Part shown: in pieces, positions 8,777 to 17,193 of the stretch
How the letters are laid out: each line of letters starts with the position of its first letter
How positions within the stretch are numbered: the first letter of the stretch is position 1
Assembly (NCBI RefSeq): GCF_028890485.2
Contig: NZ_JARCHV010000003.1
Span: 62,001 to 126,000 of the forward strand
DNA length: 64,000 bases
Source: Planococcus sp. SK3692
Lineage (GTDB): Bacteria; Bacillota; Bacilli; Bacillales_A; Planococcaceae
Reading direction: 5' to 3'
Notes under the pieces: model-generated
The model's database searches: none
The model's input: only the letters and a program-made list of their open reading frames with translations
What the model was told of the DNA's origin: nothing
Made by a program: the position numbers and the translations under genes

Positions 8777-9485
8777 GGTAATGATAGTAGAAGATGATCC
8801 AATGGTCGCCGCCTTGAACCGGCAATTCGTTGAACGGATGGAAGGTTTCACGGTGAGCGGCGCCGCCGAAAACGCCCAGCAGGCCATCGCGATCCTGGCT
8901 GAATCAGACATCGATTTGGTGTTGCTCGACATTCATATGCCGGGGCTGACCGGTATCGAATTTTTGCAGATGCTCCGCGAACAACAGCAGGACCTCGACG
9001 TCATCCTGATCACGGCGGCCTCTGAAATTCAGCAAATCCAGCACGCCTTAAGGCTCGGGGCTTCGGATTATTTGATTAAGCCCTTCGAGTTCGGCCGTTT
9101 CCAGGAAGCGCTCCTGCAATACCAAAGCAATTTCCATAAGCTGCACGCTAATAAACAAGTTAGCCAGCAGGAAATCGACAGCCTGCTCGGCAGAAAACAG
9201 CCAGCCGCTTCCGCCTCAGCGACTGTCCAGGCTTTGCCGAAGGGACTGACAAAAGCGACCTTGCAGACCATCCAGCAAGTGATCCTGTCGAACGAAGCCG
9301 CGGCATTTTCGACAGATGAACTGGCGCAGTCTGCCCAAATTTCCCGGGTCTCCGTCCGGAAATACTTGAAATTCCTTAGCGCCATCGGTTATTTGCAGGA
9401 AGACTTGACCTACGGGGTGGGCCGGCCCATCTATCAATACCGTTTGGACCCGGACAGTGCCCATCGCCTTGACCCGTATCTTTGA
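8769..9485 (+). CDS. Response regulator of citrate/malate family (CitT/DctR/MalR type)
   Basis: A 238-residue regulator. The receiver domain has the acidic pair EDD near residues 8-10, phospho-acceptor Asp in LLDIHMPGL, Thr in ILITAAS and Lys in DYLIKPF. The C-terminal third carries a helix-turn-helix (STDELAQSAQISRVSVRKYL) as in CitB/DcuR regulators. The start overlaps the kinase stop and is preceded by AAGGGGGGAAA. It likely activates transport of a C4-dicarboxylate or citrate; the tandem repeat at 11010-11031 is a candidate target. The gene ends before a strong terminator. Confidence 0.93.
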   Translation: MIKVMIVEDDPMVAALNRQFVERMEGFTVSGAAENAQQAIAILAESDIDLVLLDIHMPGLTGIEFLQMLREQQQDLDVILITAASEIQQIQHALRLGASDYLIKPFEFGRFQEALLQYQSNFHKLHANKQVSQQEIDSLLGRKQPAASASATVQALPKGLTKATLQTIQQVILSNEAAAFSTDELAQSAQISRVSVRKYLKFLSAIGYLQEDLTYGVGRPIYQYRLDPDSAHRLDPYL

Positions 9486-9525
9486 AAGCGCCCATTCGGC
9501 TCCGGGCTTTAGTTGCATATACAGT

Positions 9526-9568
9526 AAAGAACCCAGCAAGCTTTTAAACTAAGCTTGCTGGGTTCTTT
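9526..9568. terminator. Bidirectional intrinsic terminator
   Basis: A perfect 18-bp stem, 9526-9543 with 9551-9568, with a 7-base loop; the stem itself begins AAAG and ends CTTT. It lies between the convergent response-regulator and esterase genes. Confidence 0.9.
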
Positions 9569-9642
9569 ACTCATTGGCACTGTGCAGGCGCATATATCTT
9601 GACTGCTAGCCCAATTTACTGATTCAAAAGGGGAGGGGGAAT

Positions 9643-10713
9643 TCATTTTCGCAATACTTCTGAAAAATGGCTGGCTACTTCTTTAACCGCATCCGCTGCT
9701 TGCGGGTAATAGCCGAGCTTTCTGACAAAAGCATGATCCATCCCTTTGTATTTGAAATGCCGTACAGGAACGCCTGCTTCCAGCAGTTGATCAGAAAATT
9801 CTTCTGCTTGAATCCGCAGGAAATCGAACTCTGCTGTCACCATCGTAATCGGCGGCAAGGTGGTTTTGTCTTCGCGCAGTAAGGGAGAAACGAGCGGCCG
9901 ATACACATCGGCTAAATTAGTCAGATAGAGCGCCTGAATGAAGCTAAGGGAATCTTTCATGGTCACCAGCTCCTGGCGAATCAGTTCAGCATCTTCTGAC
10001 ATGTCATAATGTTTTATATTCCACGTATTTCTTGAGACATCAGATAAATCCACCAGCGGGCAGAGCATCCCGATATAACGTATTTCCCATTTCTCCTCTA
10101 AACTTAACTGATGTACTCCCAGAGCAAGATTTCCCCCGACACTATCTCCCACAAGCCCCATTTGATCGACATCTGCATGAAACATTTCAGGGTTTTCGTA
10201 AATATACCGTGCAGCTTCGAAACAGTCGTCCAAGCCATCCTGGTAAGGGTATTCCGGCGCCAGGCGATATTCGACCCCCACTACTACTGCATCGGCTTCT
10301 TGCGCTAGGAATTTGCAGATGTTTTCCATCACATCCATATCCCGTTCAAAAAACCCGCCGCCGTGAAGGTAAATGAGGAGCGGCTTTTTTTCTGTTGAGC
10401 GGTTGTAAATATTTAGGGGAATATCATGACCTTTCATAGGGATTTTCATGGCTTCCGTGCTAATCCCGTTGCTTAGGTCTTTATTATTTACTTCCACTCT
10501 TTTGCGGGTAATCTCCAGGTCGTCGATTTCGAGTGGCCGCCTGATATGTGGCTCGGCTTCGTTGGTAAGAAAGTCTTTTACTCGCGGATCCAAGCCGCGG
10601 CTATTCTCCTGAAAAGGAATTTCCTTATTGATGATGCGTAAGTTTCCTTTTTTTGAAACTACGGCGTTTTCCTGTAATCTGGCGGCCAGATCCTGTTGCG
10701 TAGGGTTCGTCAT
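9643..10713 (-). CDS. Alpha/beta hydrolase, HSL-type esterase
   Basis: A 356-residue esterase/lipase of the hormone-sensitive-lipase family. The oxyanion-hole motif HGGGFF is near residue 117, the nucleophile elbow is GDSVGG (about 189-194), and the catalytic acid and histidine lie in the last quarter (TAEFDFLR, GMDHAFV). There is no signal peptide, so it is cytoplasmic. GGAGGAAGG precedes the ATG. It reads opposite to the two-component system and the carboxylate transporter that flank it and looks like an insertion into that locus. Substrate is unknown; short-chain esters are usual. Confidence 0.9.
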   Translation of the reverse strand: MTNPTQQDLAARLQENAVVSKKGNLRIINKEIPFQENSRGLDPRVKDFLTNEAEPHIRRPLEIDDLEITRKRVEVNNKDLSNGISTEAMKIPMKGHDIPLNIYNRSTEKKPLLIYLHGGGFFERDMDVMENICKFLAQEADAVVVGVEYRLAPEYPYQDGLDDCFEAARYIYENPEMFHADVDQMGLVGDSVGGNLALGVHQLSLEEKWEIRYIGMLCPLVDLSDVSRNTWNIKHYDMSEDAELIRQELVTMKDSLSFIQALYLTNLADVYRPLVSPLLREDKTTLPPITMVTAEFDFLRIQAEEFSDQLLEAGVPVRHFKYKGMDHAFVRKLGYYPQAADAVKEVASHFSEVLRK

Positions 10714-11009
10714 TATCCTTCCTCCTTAGCAATACAGCCGGGAATGAGCCTGTGAGCTATTCTGGCTGATAAATGGCTGAGATACCCGCTGCCTTTTGGC
10801 CGGGCGCTACCGGACTTTTGCTCGGAAACTCCATCGGCAAAAAACAGTGTTTTTTTATTTGTATTCACCGGTTTGTGTAAAAAGAAACATGGAATTAGAC
10901 AATCAAAGCTCTCTAAATCTATCTTGCGAGAAAAATAGGGCCAACAACCGATTCTTTTTCAGCTGCTTTTTTTAATTACAATAAAACCAATACTTTCATA
11001 AGCTAGAAG

Positions 11010-11031
11010 TTGTCTGAAATTTGTCTAAAAT
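11010..11031 (+). promoter_or_regulatory. Tandem 11-base direct repeat, candidate response-regulator site
   Basis: TTGTCTGAAAT (11010-11020) is followed at once by TTGTCTAAAAT (11021-11031), and an inverted related copy TTGTCTAATT lies at 10893-10902. Direct repeats spaced one helical turn are typical binding sites for CitB/DctR-type regulators. They lie in the 381-base gap (10714-11094) upstream of the 2-hydroxycarboxylate transporter. Control by the regulator at 8769 is inference. Confidence 0.55.
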
Positions 11032-11042
11032 ATGAAATACAT

Positions 11043-11056
11043 TGAAAGCGCTTACC
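11043..11056 (+). promoter_or_regulatory. cre-like site (CcpA)
   Basis: TGAAAGCGCTTACC matches the catabolite-response consensus TGWNANCGNTNWCA at 13 of 14 positions. It sits between the tandem repeat and the transporter start, where CcpA would block transcription. This fits glucose repression of carboxylate uptake in Bacillales. Confidence 0.6.
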
Positions 11057-11094
11057 AAAATAGCGCAAAGCTCAAGAAAACGAGGTGTCCAACG

Positions 11095-12402
11095 ATGAAG
11101 GAAACAAATAAGATCCCGCCGCAGTTGCCGGCGAGAAGTTTGAAAGACAAATTCACGATTTTCAATATGCCGATTCTCTGGTTCGGGGTGTTCGCGGTTA
11201 TTGCGATTTATGCGATGTATACCGAAAACTTGCCAGCCGGAATGATCGGCGCCTTGCTCATTACCATGGTGCTCGGTGAATTATTGGGCTGGTTCGGCAA
11301 TCATCTGCCGATTGTCCGCACATTCCTCGGAGGCGGCGCGATCGTCGCTATTTTCGGATCCGCTTATATGGTCTATAGTGGACTTATGCCTGAGAGCACG
11401 ACGGCTGGGATTACGGAATTCATGAAAGACGGCGATTTCCTTAACTTCTATATTGCGGCTTTGATTACCGGCAGTATTTTGGGGATGGAATCGAAAATTT
11501 TGGTGAAAGCGGGCGTCCGCTACGCCTTGCCATTGCTCGCTGCAGTAGCAGGGGCGGTTGGCCTGGCTGCGTTAGTCGGGATGGTATTAGGCTTTAGCGT
11601 TCAAGAAGCGGTGCTCGTCATCGCTATGCCGATCATGGGCGGCGGCATGGGCGCAGGCGCTGTGCCGATGTCCCAAGTCTATTCGGAAATGCTTGGCAAT
11701 GAACCTGGCTATTACTTATCGATTTTAGTGCCGGCTTTGGCGCTCGGGAATGTCTTCGCCATCATCTTGGCGAGTGTGTTGAACATGATTGGCGATAAAT
11801 ACCCGAGCTTGACAGGGAATGGCCAGTTGATCCGCAATTTCCATTACGAGAAAAAAGAAACACCGAGCTACGATTTGGCGAAAATGGGCATCGGCGTCTT
11901 GGCCGCTGTGTCGTTCTATATTTTAGGAAACTTATTGGGTGATTTTATCCCACTTCATCCGTACGCCATCATGATCATTTTGGTGGCAGCACTGAAAGTG
12001 GCGAATGTCATGCCGGAGATTATCGTAGAAGGCGCGAGCCAGTGGTATGAGTTCGTAGCGCGCAACTGGACCAATGCCTTGCTAGTAGGCATCGGGGTCG
12101 CGTATACGGATCTTGAAGCCGTGCTGAATGCTTTGAGCATCCAATACGTGCTTATCGTCTTGGCAGTTGTCATCGGTGCTGTCATCGGTGCTGGCGTGGT
12201 CGGGAAGTTCATGGGCTTTTACCCGATCGAAGCGGCGATCACCGCAGGGCTATGTATGGCGAATATGGGCGGAACGGGTGACGTTGCGGTACTGTCTGCG
12301 GCAAGACGAATGGAATTGATGCCGTTTGCGCAAATTTCGTCCCGTCTCGGCGGCGCTTTGATCTTATTATTGGCCAGTATATTTATACCGTTTTTCATTT
12401 GA
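11095..12402 (+). CDS. 2-hydroxycarboxylate transporter (2HCT family; citrate/malate)
   Basis: A 435-residue secondary carrier for citrate and/or malate, probably with a Na+ or H+ ion. The two family signature loops are visible: GGGMGAGAVPMSQ in the first half and MANMGGTGDVAVL near the C-terminus, where Gly and Arg residues (SAARRMEL) form the binding site. About 11 membrane segments can be traced. ATG 11095 has GAGGTGT upstream; an in-frame ATG at 11032 has none and would swallow the repeat and cre-like site. Expression is likely controlled by the two-component system at 7163-9485. It is followed by an AEC permease after about 60 bases. Confidence 0.93.
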   Translation: MKETNKIPPQLPARSLKDKFTIFNMPILWFGVFAVIAIYAMYTENLPAGMIGALLITMVLGELLGWFGNHLPIVRTFLGGGAIVAIFGSAYMVYSGLMPESTTAGITEFMKDGDFLNFYIAALITGSILGMESKILVKAGVRYALPLLAAVAGAVGLAALVGMVLGFSVQEAVLVIAMPIMGGGMGAGAVPMSQVYSEMLGNEPGYYLSILVPALALGNVFAIILASVLNMIGDKYPSLTGNGQLIRNFHYEKKETPSYDLAKMGIGVLAAVSFYILGNLLGDFIPLHPYAIMIILVAALKVANVMPEIIVEGASQWYEFVARNWTNALLVGIGVAYTDLEAVLNALSIQYVLIVLAVVIGAVIGAGVVGKFMGFYPIEAAITAGLCMANMGGTGDVAVLSAARRMELMPFAQISSRLGGALILLLASIFIPFFI

Positions 12403-12463
12403 TAAATTAAACTTTGGGGGAGGGGAGAAATCCTTTCCCTCTTTCTGATGGAGAGTGAACGCT

Positions 12464-13369
12464 GTGATCGTCAGTGAAATCATCAATGTCATTTTGCCGG
12501 TCTTTATCTTGCTCGGCATCGGCTTTTTTGTCGGCCGGTTCATGGACGTCCAGACAAAGCCAGTGTCGGATTTATGCATCTACGTGTTCAGCCCGGCATT
12601 GTTTTTCCATTCCGTTACGACGTCTTCGCTGGATTTGGGCGATTTAGGGAGAATTGTGCTGTTTGCGCTGCTGCTCTTTGTCTTATTTGCGGTACTGATC
12701 AGGCTGCTGGGCATTGTATTCGGATGGAATCTGTCCTACCGCAACACGATGATGCTCGCGAGTGCGTTTCCGAACACCGGGAATTACGGCTTGCCGATTG
12801 TGTTGTTCGCCTTTGGGGATGAAGGAATGGCGATTGCGATTATTTACGTCGTCATGCAATCTTTGCTGATGAATTCGGCTGGCATTTTTTACGCTTCGAA
12901 TCATGCCGACGTGTCAAAAAAGGCCATTTTCATTACCATCATCCGCATGCCCGGCTTTATTGCCATCACAATCGGGCTGATTCTGAAAATAGCAGGCATC
13001 GCGGTTCCTGAAGCACTGGGCAATGCAACGGGCTTACTCGGGCAGGCGGCTGTGCCGGTGCTGTTGACGCTGCTCGGCATTACCTTGGCATCGATTCAGA
13101 TCAAAACGGTGCTGAAATTTATCGGGATGGCGGCTGTGCTGAAATTGGTCGCTTTCCCGGCCATTGCGTTCGTGCTGTTGGCCTGGCTCTATCCGGCAGG
13201 GTCGCTGGAAGCAAAAGTGCTGCTCATTTCTGCGGCGACTCCGGCGGCTGCCACGACGACGCTCCTCGCCATGAAATTCAATATGAACCCGGATATGGTA
13301 TCGAGCGCGATGTTCGTCAGCACCTTGGCGAGCATCGTCACAATCCCAGTCTTGCTGTTGGTTTTGTAA
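12464..13369 (+). CDS. AEC family permease (auxin efflux carrier/malate permease type)
   Basis: A membrane protein of about 301 residues with roughly ten segments in two halves, and the family signatures FPNTGNYGLP in the first half and AATPAAATTTLLA in the second. AEC members export or import organic acids such as malate. It lies 61 bases after the 2HCT gene in the same direction, so it is probably co-transcribed and linked to dicarboxylate flux. Two GTG codons (12455 and 12464) are possible starts; 12464 leaves GGAGA at a normal distance. The gene ends at a strong terminator. Confidence 0.88.
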   Translation: MIVSEIINVILPVFILLGIGFFVGRFMDVQTKPVSDLCIYVFSPALFFHSVTTSSLDLGDLGRIVLFALLLFVLFAVLIRLLGIVFGWNLSYRNTMMLASAFPNTGNYGLPIVLFAFGDEGMAIAIIYVVMQSLLMNSAGIFYASNHADVSKKAIFITIIRMPGFIAITIGLILKIAGIAVPEALGNATGLLGQAAVPVLLTLLGITLASIQIKTVLKFIGMAAVLKLVAFPAIAFVLLAWLYPAGSLEAKVLLISAATPAAATTTLLAMKFNMNPDMVSSAMFVSTLASIVTIPVLLLVL

Positions 13370-13433
13370 ACGCCAAGGATTTGGAAATCCAGAAGGGGCA
13401 ATCCCGGTATCCTCGCGAATTCTTGTTATAATG

Positions 13434-13475
13434 AAAGAGTGTCCAAAGCGAATTGGCTTGGATGCTCTTTTTTTT
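13434..13475 (+). terminator. Intrinsic terminator after the AEC permease
   Basis: The arms 13434-13449 and 13455-13470 pair with two G-U/mismatch positions around a 5-base loop and run into eight T. It closes the carboxylate transport unit. Confidence 0.85.
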
Positions 13476-13516
13476 GCAGACACATGGATTTTAATAGCTG
13501 GGAGTTGGAAATAGAG

Positions 13517-14704
13517 ATGAACAAAAAAGACATTGCCGAGATCCGCAAGCAGTTCAAGCTGGAGACGGATCTACTGAAAATCGCCGAAATTTATAACGTA
13601 TATATCAAGCAGGACACTAGTGAAATCTTCCATGAGGAGAGCCGTTCGTTTTCCTTGCTCGATCGGGAGCAGCAAGAGCTGTTTTTGGCCAACTTCAAGA
13701 AAGTGCTGGCGGGCAAGCTCGACATCAAGCTATTCGAAGTGAAGTTCCAGCGCCCGGAGGAAGGGCAAGCCGACCATACGCAGCATCTGCTCTACGAAGG
13801 GCTTCACGCAGACGATGCAGAAGGCTGGAAAGACAATATGCAGCGCGTTGCCTTGAAGATGGTCGAAGAAACGCCATACGAGAAAGACATGGTCATCACC
13901 TTCATCCGCGGCACGTATTTCAAGACGACGAAACGCGAGCCGGATGAGACAGAAGCGGCGATGCGCGACGAAGTATACACCACGCCGTTCGTCCTCAGCA
14001 GCATGAACCAGACGGAGCTGCCGAAATCCTCGCTGGTATTTGATTTTATCGAAAAGGAATTCAAGTCGAACATCATGGCAGACCCGGTCATCAAGCTATC
14101 GTCTCCGGTCGGCGGGTTCTTGTTCCCAAGCTTTACGAACAATGCCGCAGACGTCAACCGCATCCTGTACTCCGCGGCGAAGGCCAATAAGCCGGATTTC
14201 CAGTTTATCGAAAATGTGTTGAATGGCGACGAAATCACCACCGCAGAAGACGATAAAGTGGTGTTCGAAGAAATCGTCAAGCACGTCATCGGTGACGAGG
14301 TCAATTCAAGAACGCTCGCGGGCGTCTACGACGAGATCAACAGCATGCTTGAAGTGGAAGCGGAAGATGAGGACGAGCCGGCACCGATGCTCGATTCCAA
14401 GGAAGTCGAACGCGTCTTGAAGGCAAGCGGCATCAAAGACATTAGCACCGAAAAAGTGGAACAGGCTTTCCAGCAAGTGACCGATGACCGCCAGTACGAG
14501 ATGAAAGCGAGCCACATCGTGCCGAAATACGGGGCCAAATCGATCAAGATCAACACGAAAGTCGCCGAAATCAAGATTGGACCTGAAGACTTACGTTACG
14601 TCAAACAAGTCAATTACAACGGCCGCCGCTGCATCCTGATCGAAGTCGAAGAGGATACGGTCGTGGAAGGGTTTAAGTTGTTGGCGGAGGAAGAGTTGGA
14701 GTAG
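13517..14704 (+). CDS. DUF4317 domain-containing protein
   Basis: A 395-residue cytoplasmic protein matching DUF4317, whose members begin MNKKDIAEIRKQFK as here. The centre has a conserved SPVGGFLFPSF stretch; the region around residues 275-290 is strongly acidic (EVEAEDEDEPAP). No signal peptide or catalytic motif is visible and the family has no known role. The start is ATG 13517; the upstream in-frame codons overlap the preceding terminator. Codon use and GC (52% in a sampled 60-base line) are those of the host, in contrast to the next two genes. Confidence 0.9.
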   Translation: MNKKDIAEIRKQFKLETDLLKIAEIYNVYIKQDTSEIFHEESRSFSLLDREQQELFLANFKKVLAGKLDIKLFEVKFQRPEEGQADHTQHLLYEGLHADDAEGWKDNMQRVALKMVEETPYEKDMVITFIRGTYFKTTKREPDETEAAMRDEVYTTPFVLSSMNQTELPKSSLVFDFIEKEFKSNIMADPVIKLSSPVGGFLFPSFTNNAADVNRILYSAAKANKPDFQFIENVLNGDEITTAEDDKVVFEEIVKHVIGDEVNSRTLAGVYDEINSMLEVEAEDEDEPAPMLDSKEVERVLKASGIKDISTEKVEQAFQQVTDDRQYEMKASHIVPKYGAKSIKINTKVAEIKIGPEDLRYVKQVNYNGRRCILIEVEEDTVVEGFKLLAEEELE

Positions 14705-14812
14705 GAGTGAATAAAATTTCATATTAAACTCGTGTTTTCAATTGAAAAAGTAAAGAACTTTTTGCTCTTAAATATTTTCTTTTTCTTTAACTTCTTAAGC
14801 ACTAAGATAAAT

Positions 14813-14825
14813 GGGGGGGGGGGGG
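14813..14825. repeat. 13-G homopolymer before the HipA-like gene
   Basis: Thirteen consecutive G sit directly upstream of the TTG start at 14831, where they act as the ribosome-binding site. Such tracts vary in length by slippage and could alter translation or promoter spacing, as in phase-variable loci. An assembly or sequencing miscount is also possible. Confidence 0.8.
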
Positions 14826-14830
14826 ATAAA

Positions 14831-15711
14831 TTGAAAGACGTTAGTGACTGGATATTTAACGGATATGGAGTAGATAGTACATTAGAAAAACATGATTTAT
14901 TATCACCTGAAAATTTCCCGAACGAGAATGAAGGACATCGAAGGTATATAATAAAATATCCTAGAACTTTTAAGGTTGGGTGTCGTGGGAAGATGTTACT
15001 GAACTCATCGCTTCTCAAATAGGAAAATTATTAGGTTTAAAAATGATGGATGTAGAGATAGTCATCAGAAACGGTAGAAGAGGAGCTTTATTGAAAAATT
15101 TTGTACCTTATAGAGGCCAATTTCTTGAAGGAGGTTCTATTCTATCGAATTTTGATGAGTATGAAAGCCTCGAAATACTCAGTCTAGAAAACGAAGAACT
15201 GATTATTGCAGGTTTTGAGATGATAGAAAAATTAAGTTTTTGGAATGAGATAAAAAAAGAGTACATTGCAATGAATTACTTCGATATTTTAATTGGAAAT
15301 CAAGATAGGCATCCCTTTAATTGGATGATGCTCTACTATGAAGATGGAAAGAAAAAGTTTTCGCCGATATATGATAATGGAGCTTCTCTTGGTTTTAGGT
15401 TTGATGATGAAAAATTAAAAGTTTATTTATCTGGAGAAACACAATTACGAAAGTATATAAGGCAGACTAAAGTAAAAGCAGGTTTGTTTGAAAAAAAGAA
15501 AGTTAAAGCACAGGATTTGATAAAGGTAATGAAGAATAGATATATTCAAGAAAGTGATGAAATAATTTCTAAAATAGATAAATTTGATTTTCAGAAATAC
15601 GAAAACTATATTAACAAAAATCCATATTTAAGTAAAAATCAAAAAGAATGGTTAAAAATAATTATTTCTCAAAGAAGAGAGTATGTTCTAGAATGGTATG
15701 AGGGAGAGTGA
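14831..15711 (+). pseudogene. HipA-like serine/threonine kinase (HipT-like), frameshifted
   Basis: Two reading frames together encode about 293 residues of a HipA-fold kinase. The first (14831 to about 14979) holds HRRYIIKYPR with the expected ATP-binding Lys. The second (about 14980-15711) resumes with VSWEDVTELIASQIGKLLGL and keeps the catalytic loop NQDRHPFNW and metal-binding PIYDNGASLG. One missing base in the GGG at 14978-14980 would explain the break; restoring a G gives KVGVSWED, matching HipA layout. The N-terminal HipA subdomain is absent, as in HipT, and appears instead in the next gene. The start is TTG, with the G-tract as ribosome site. The DNA is very AT-rich (18% GC in a sampled 60-base line), suggesting transfer. 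A sequencing error cannot be excluded. Confidence 0.75.
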
Positions 15712-15716
15712 TAAAC

Positions 15717-16469
15717 ATGGAGAAACATAAATCGCTTTGGCTGGTTTGGCAAAATGTCAATACTCGTTTATTTTACCATGTTGCCACGTTATCGTTTTTT
15801 AACAATCAGTATACATTTCAATATACACATCAAAGTGAGGGCCCCCAAAAGTTGAAAGATGCTTTGAAAAATGGCTATTTACCTCATCCGATGTTTCCAG
15901 ATTTAGAAAAGGAATACAAATCTAAAGATTTATTTGGTGCTTTTAAACGTCGGTTACCTTCTGAAATACGTGCTGACTTTCCAATGATTTTAAATGATTT
16001 GCATTTAACTAAAGATTATTCAGAAATGGATTTGCTAGAACGAACGCGTGGGAAATTGGGCAGTGATCAGTATTCTTTTGAAAAACCGCTCAAAGTAGTA
16101 AATGGGTTGCTGAAAACTTCATTTTATATCAATGGTATGGCTTATCAAAATTTACCAGAGAATTGGCCAGACATTTTAAAAACAAATAAGAAAATAAAAT
16201 TACAGTTAGAACCAGATAACCCAATTGATGAAAATGCTGTAGCAATCTATACTGACTTCGGAATCAAACTTGGGTATGTTCCACGCTTTTATGCATCTGG
16301 TATAGCTGCGTTATTAAATAATAAAATGATTCCGGATTTAAAAATAAATTTTGTTAATGAAATAGGAAGTTCGAGTTGGTGGGTTAATATCGAATTCGAA
16401 TGTGAGTTACCTCCTCTCAATAAAGAAGAATTAACAGATTTAGATCCGATATTTGAGCAAGTAATCTAA
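15717..16469 (+). CDS. HipA-N/HipS-like protein fused to HIRAN domain
   Basis: A 250-residue protein. Residues about 5-120 (WLVWQNVNTRLFYHVATL, then FQYTH, LPHPMFPDL, GAFKRRLP, DLLERTRGKLGSDQYSF) follow the order of the N-terminal subdomain of HipA, or the separate HipS antitoxin. Residues about 135-210 form a HIRAN-type domain (LQLEPDNPIDENAVAIY, then GIKLGYVPRFYASGIAALL), a fold that in other proteins binds DNA ends. ATG 15717 has GGGAGAG 8 bases upstream; GTG 15708 would overlap the kinase stop. Overlap or 5-base spacing implies co-expression with the kinase. The DNA is AT-rich like the kinase. An antitoxin or targeting role is inference. Confidence 0.75.
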   Translation: MEKHKSLWLVWQNVNTRLFYHVATLSFFNNQYTFQYTHQSEGPQKLKDALKNGYLPHPMFPDLEKEYKSKDLFGAFKRRLPSEIRADFPMILNDLHLTKDYSEMDLLERTRGKLGSDQYSFEKPLKVVNGLLKTSFYINGMAYQNLPENWPDILKTNKKIKLQLEPDNPIDENAVAIYTDFGIKLGYVPRFYASGIAALLNNKMIPDLKINFVNEIGSSSWWVNIEFECELPPLNKEELTDLDPIFEQVI

Positions 16470-16518
16470 GCGAGAGAAAAAATAAAACTATTATTCAAAG
16501 TTTAATAATTGCATTGCT

Positions 16519-16553
16519 AAAAGCGGAATCTATTAAAAGTTCCGCTTTTATCT
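16519..16553 (+). terminator. Intrinsic terminator after the HIRAN gene
   Basis: A perfect 10-bp stem, 16519-16528 with 16540-16549, starts AAAA and ends TTTT, so it may act on both strands. It marks the right edge of the AT-rich islet. Confidence 0.8.
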
Positions 16554-16617
16554 ATTTAACATTTATATTTAATAGACATAAAAATTGTAAAAGTAACTAG
16601 AAATATAAAGGAGGCCC

Positions 16618-17103
16618 ATGATGATAACTGAAACCGATCTGCAATATTTGAAACGCTGCGTAGAACTCGCCGAACAGGCATTGGAAAAAGGCGACGAGCC
16701 GTTTGGTTCAATTCTCGTATCGGCACAGGGAGAGGTACTGTTTGAAGACCATAACCACGTGGCGGGGGGCGACCATACGCAGCATCCGGAATTCGCGATC
16801 GCGCGCTGGGCGGCGGAACACATAGCACCGGATGAACGGGCGGCAGCGACTGTCTATACGTCCGGCGAGCATTGCCCGATGTGCGCGGCGGCGCATGGCT
16901 GGGTTGGGCTCGGCCGCATCGTCTATGCCAGTTCGTCAAAGCAATTGGGCGAATGGATGCAAGAGCTCGGAGCAGAGCCTTCACCTGTCCGCAACCTGTC
17001 CATCCCAGAAATCCTGACAGCCGCGGATATTGATGGACCAGAGCCGGAACTATCGGAACAAGTGCATCAGCTTCACAGGCGTTTGCACGAAGCGAAGCGG
17101 TAA
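16618..17103 (+). CDS. Nucleoside/guanine deaminase (CDA superfamily)
   Basis: A zinc-dependent deaminase of 160-161 residues. The first zinc/proton-shuttle motif is HPEFA (HxE with Pro in place of Ala) near residue 59, and the second is CPMCAAAHGW near residue 83, giving the His-Cys-Cys ligand set. The DEPFGSILV stretch is common in guanine deaminases and related nucleoside deaminases. Either of two adjacent ATGs (16618, 16621) may be used, behind AAAGGAGG. The gene stands alone. Guanine or another purine is the likely substrate, but this is not settled by sequence. Confidence 0.88.
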   Translation: MMITETDLQYLKRCVELAEQALEKGDEPFGSILVSAQGEVLFEDHNHVAGGDHTQHPEFAIARWAAEHIAPDERAAATVYTSGEHCPMCAAAHGWVGLGRIVYASSSKQLGEWMQELGAEPSPVRNLSIPEILTAADIDGPEPELSEQVHQLHRRLHEAKR

Positions 17104-17144
17104 GCGTCCGTCGCAATGGACATCTGCCATTTCTTTTGAATATA

Positions 17145-17186
17145 AAAAAGGACTGCGAAGAGAAAAATCTCTTCTGCAGTCCTTTT
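17145..17186. terminator. Bidirectional terminator, deaminase/ahpF
   Basis: Facing arms AAAAAGGACTGC-GAAGAG and CTCTTC-TGCAGTCCTTTT form a long stem with a one-base bulge. A-run and T-run flank it, so it can end both convergent genes. Confidence 0.9.
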
Positions 17187-17193
17187 GTCTTTA

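Noticed and set aside
8168..8932. 254-residue antisense frame across the kinase/regulator junction
   Set aside because: It runs over two well-supported coupled genes and shows no domain or ribosome site.
14732..15022. Stand-alone 96-residue gene ahead of the HipA-like frame
   Set aside because: Its conserved part is the missing N-terminal region of the kinase, and its last residues after KVG are out-of-frame noise; it is treated as part of one frameshifted gene.
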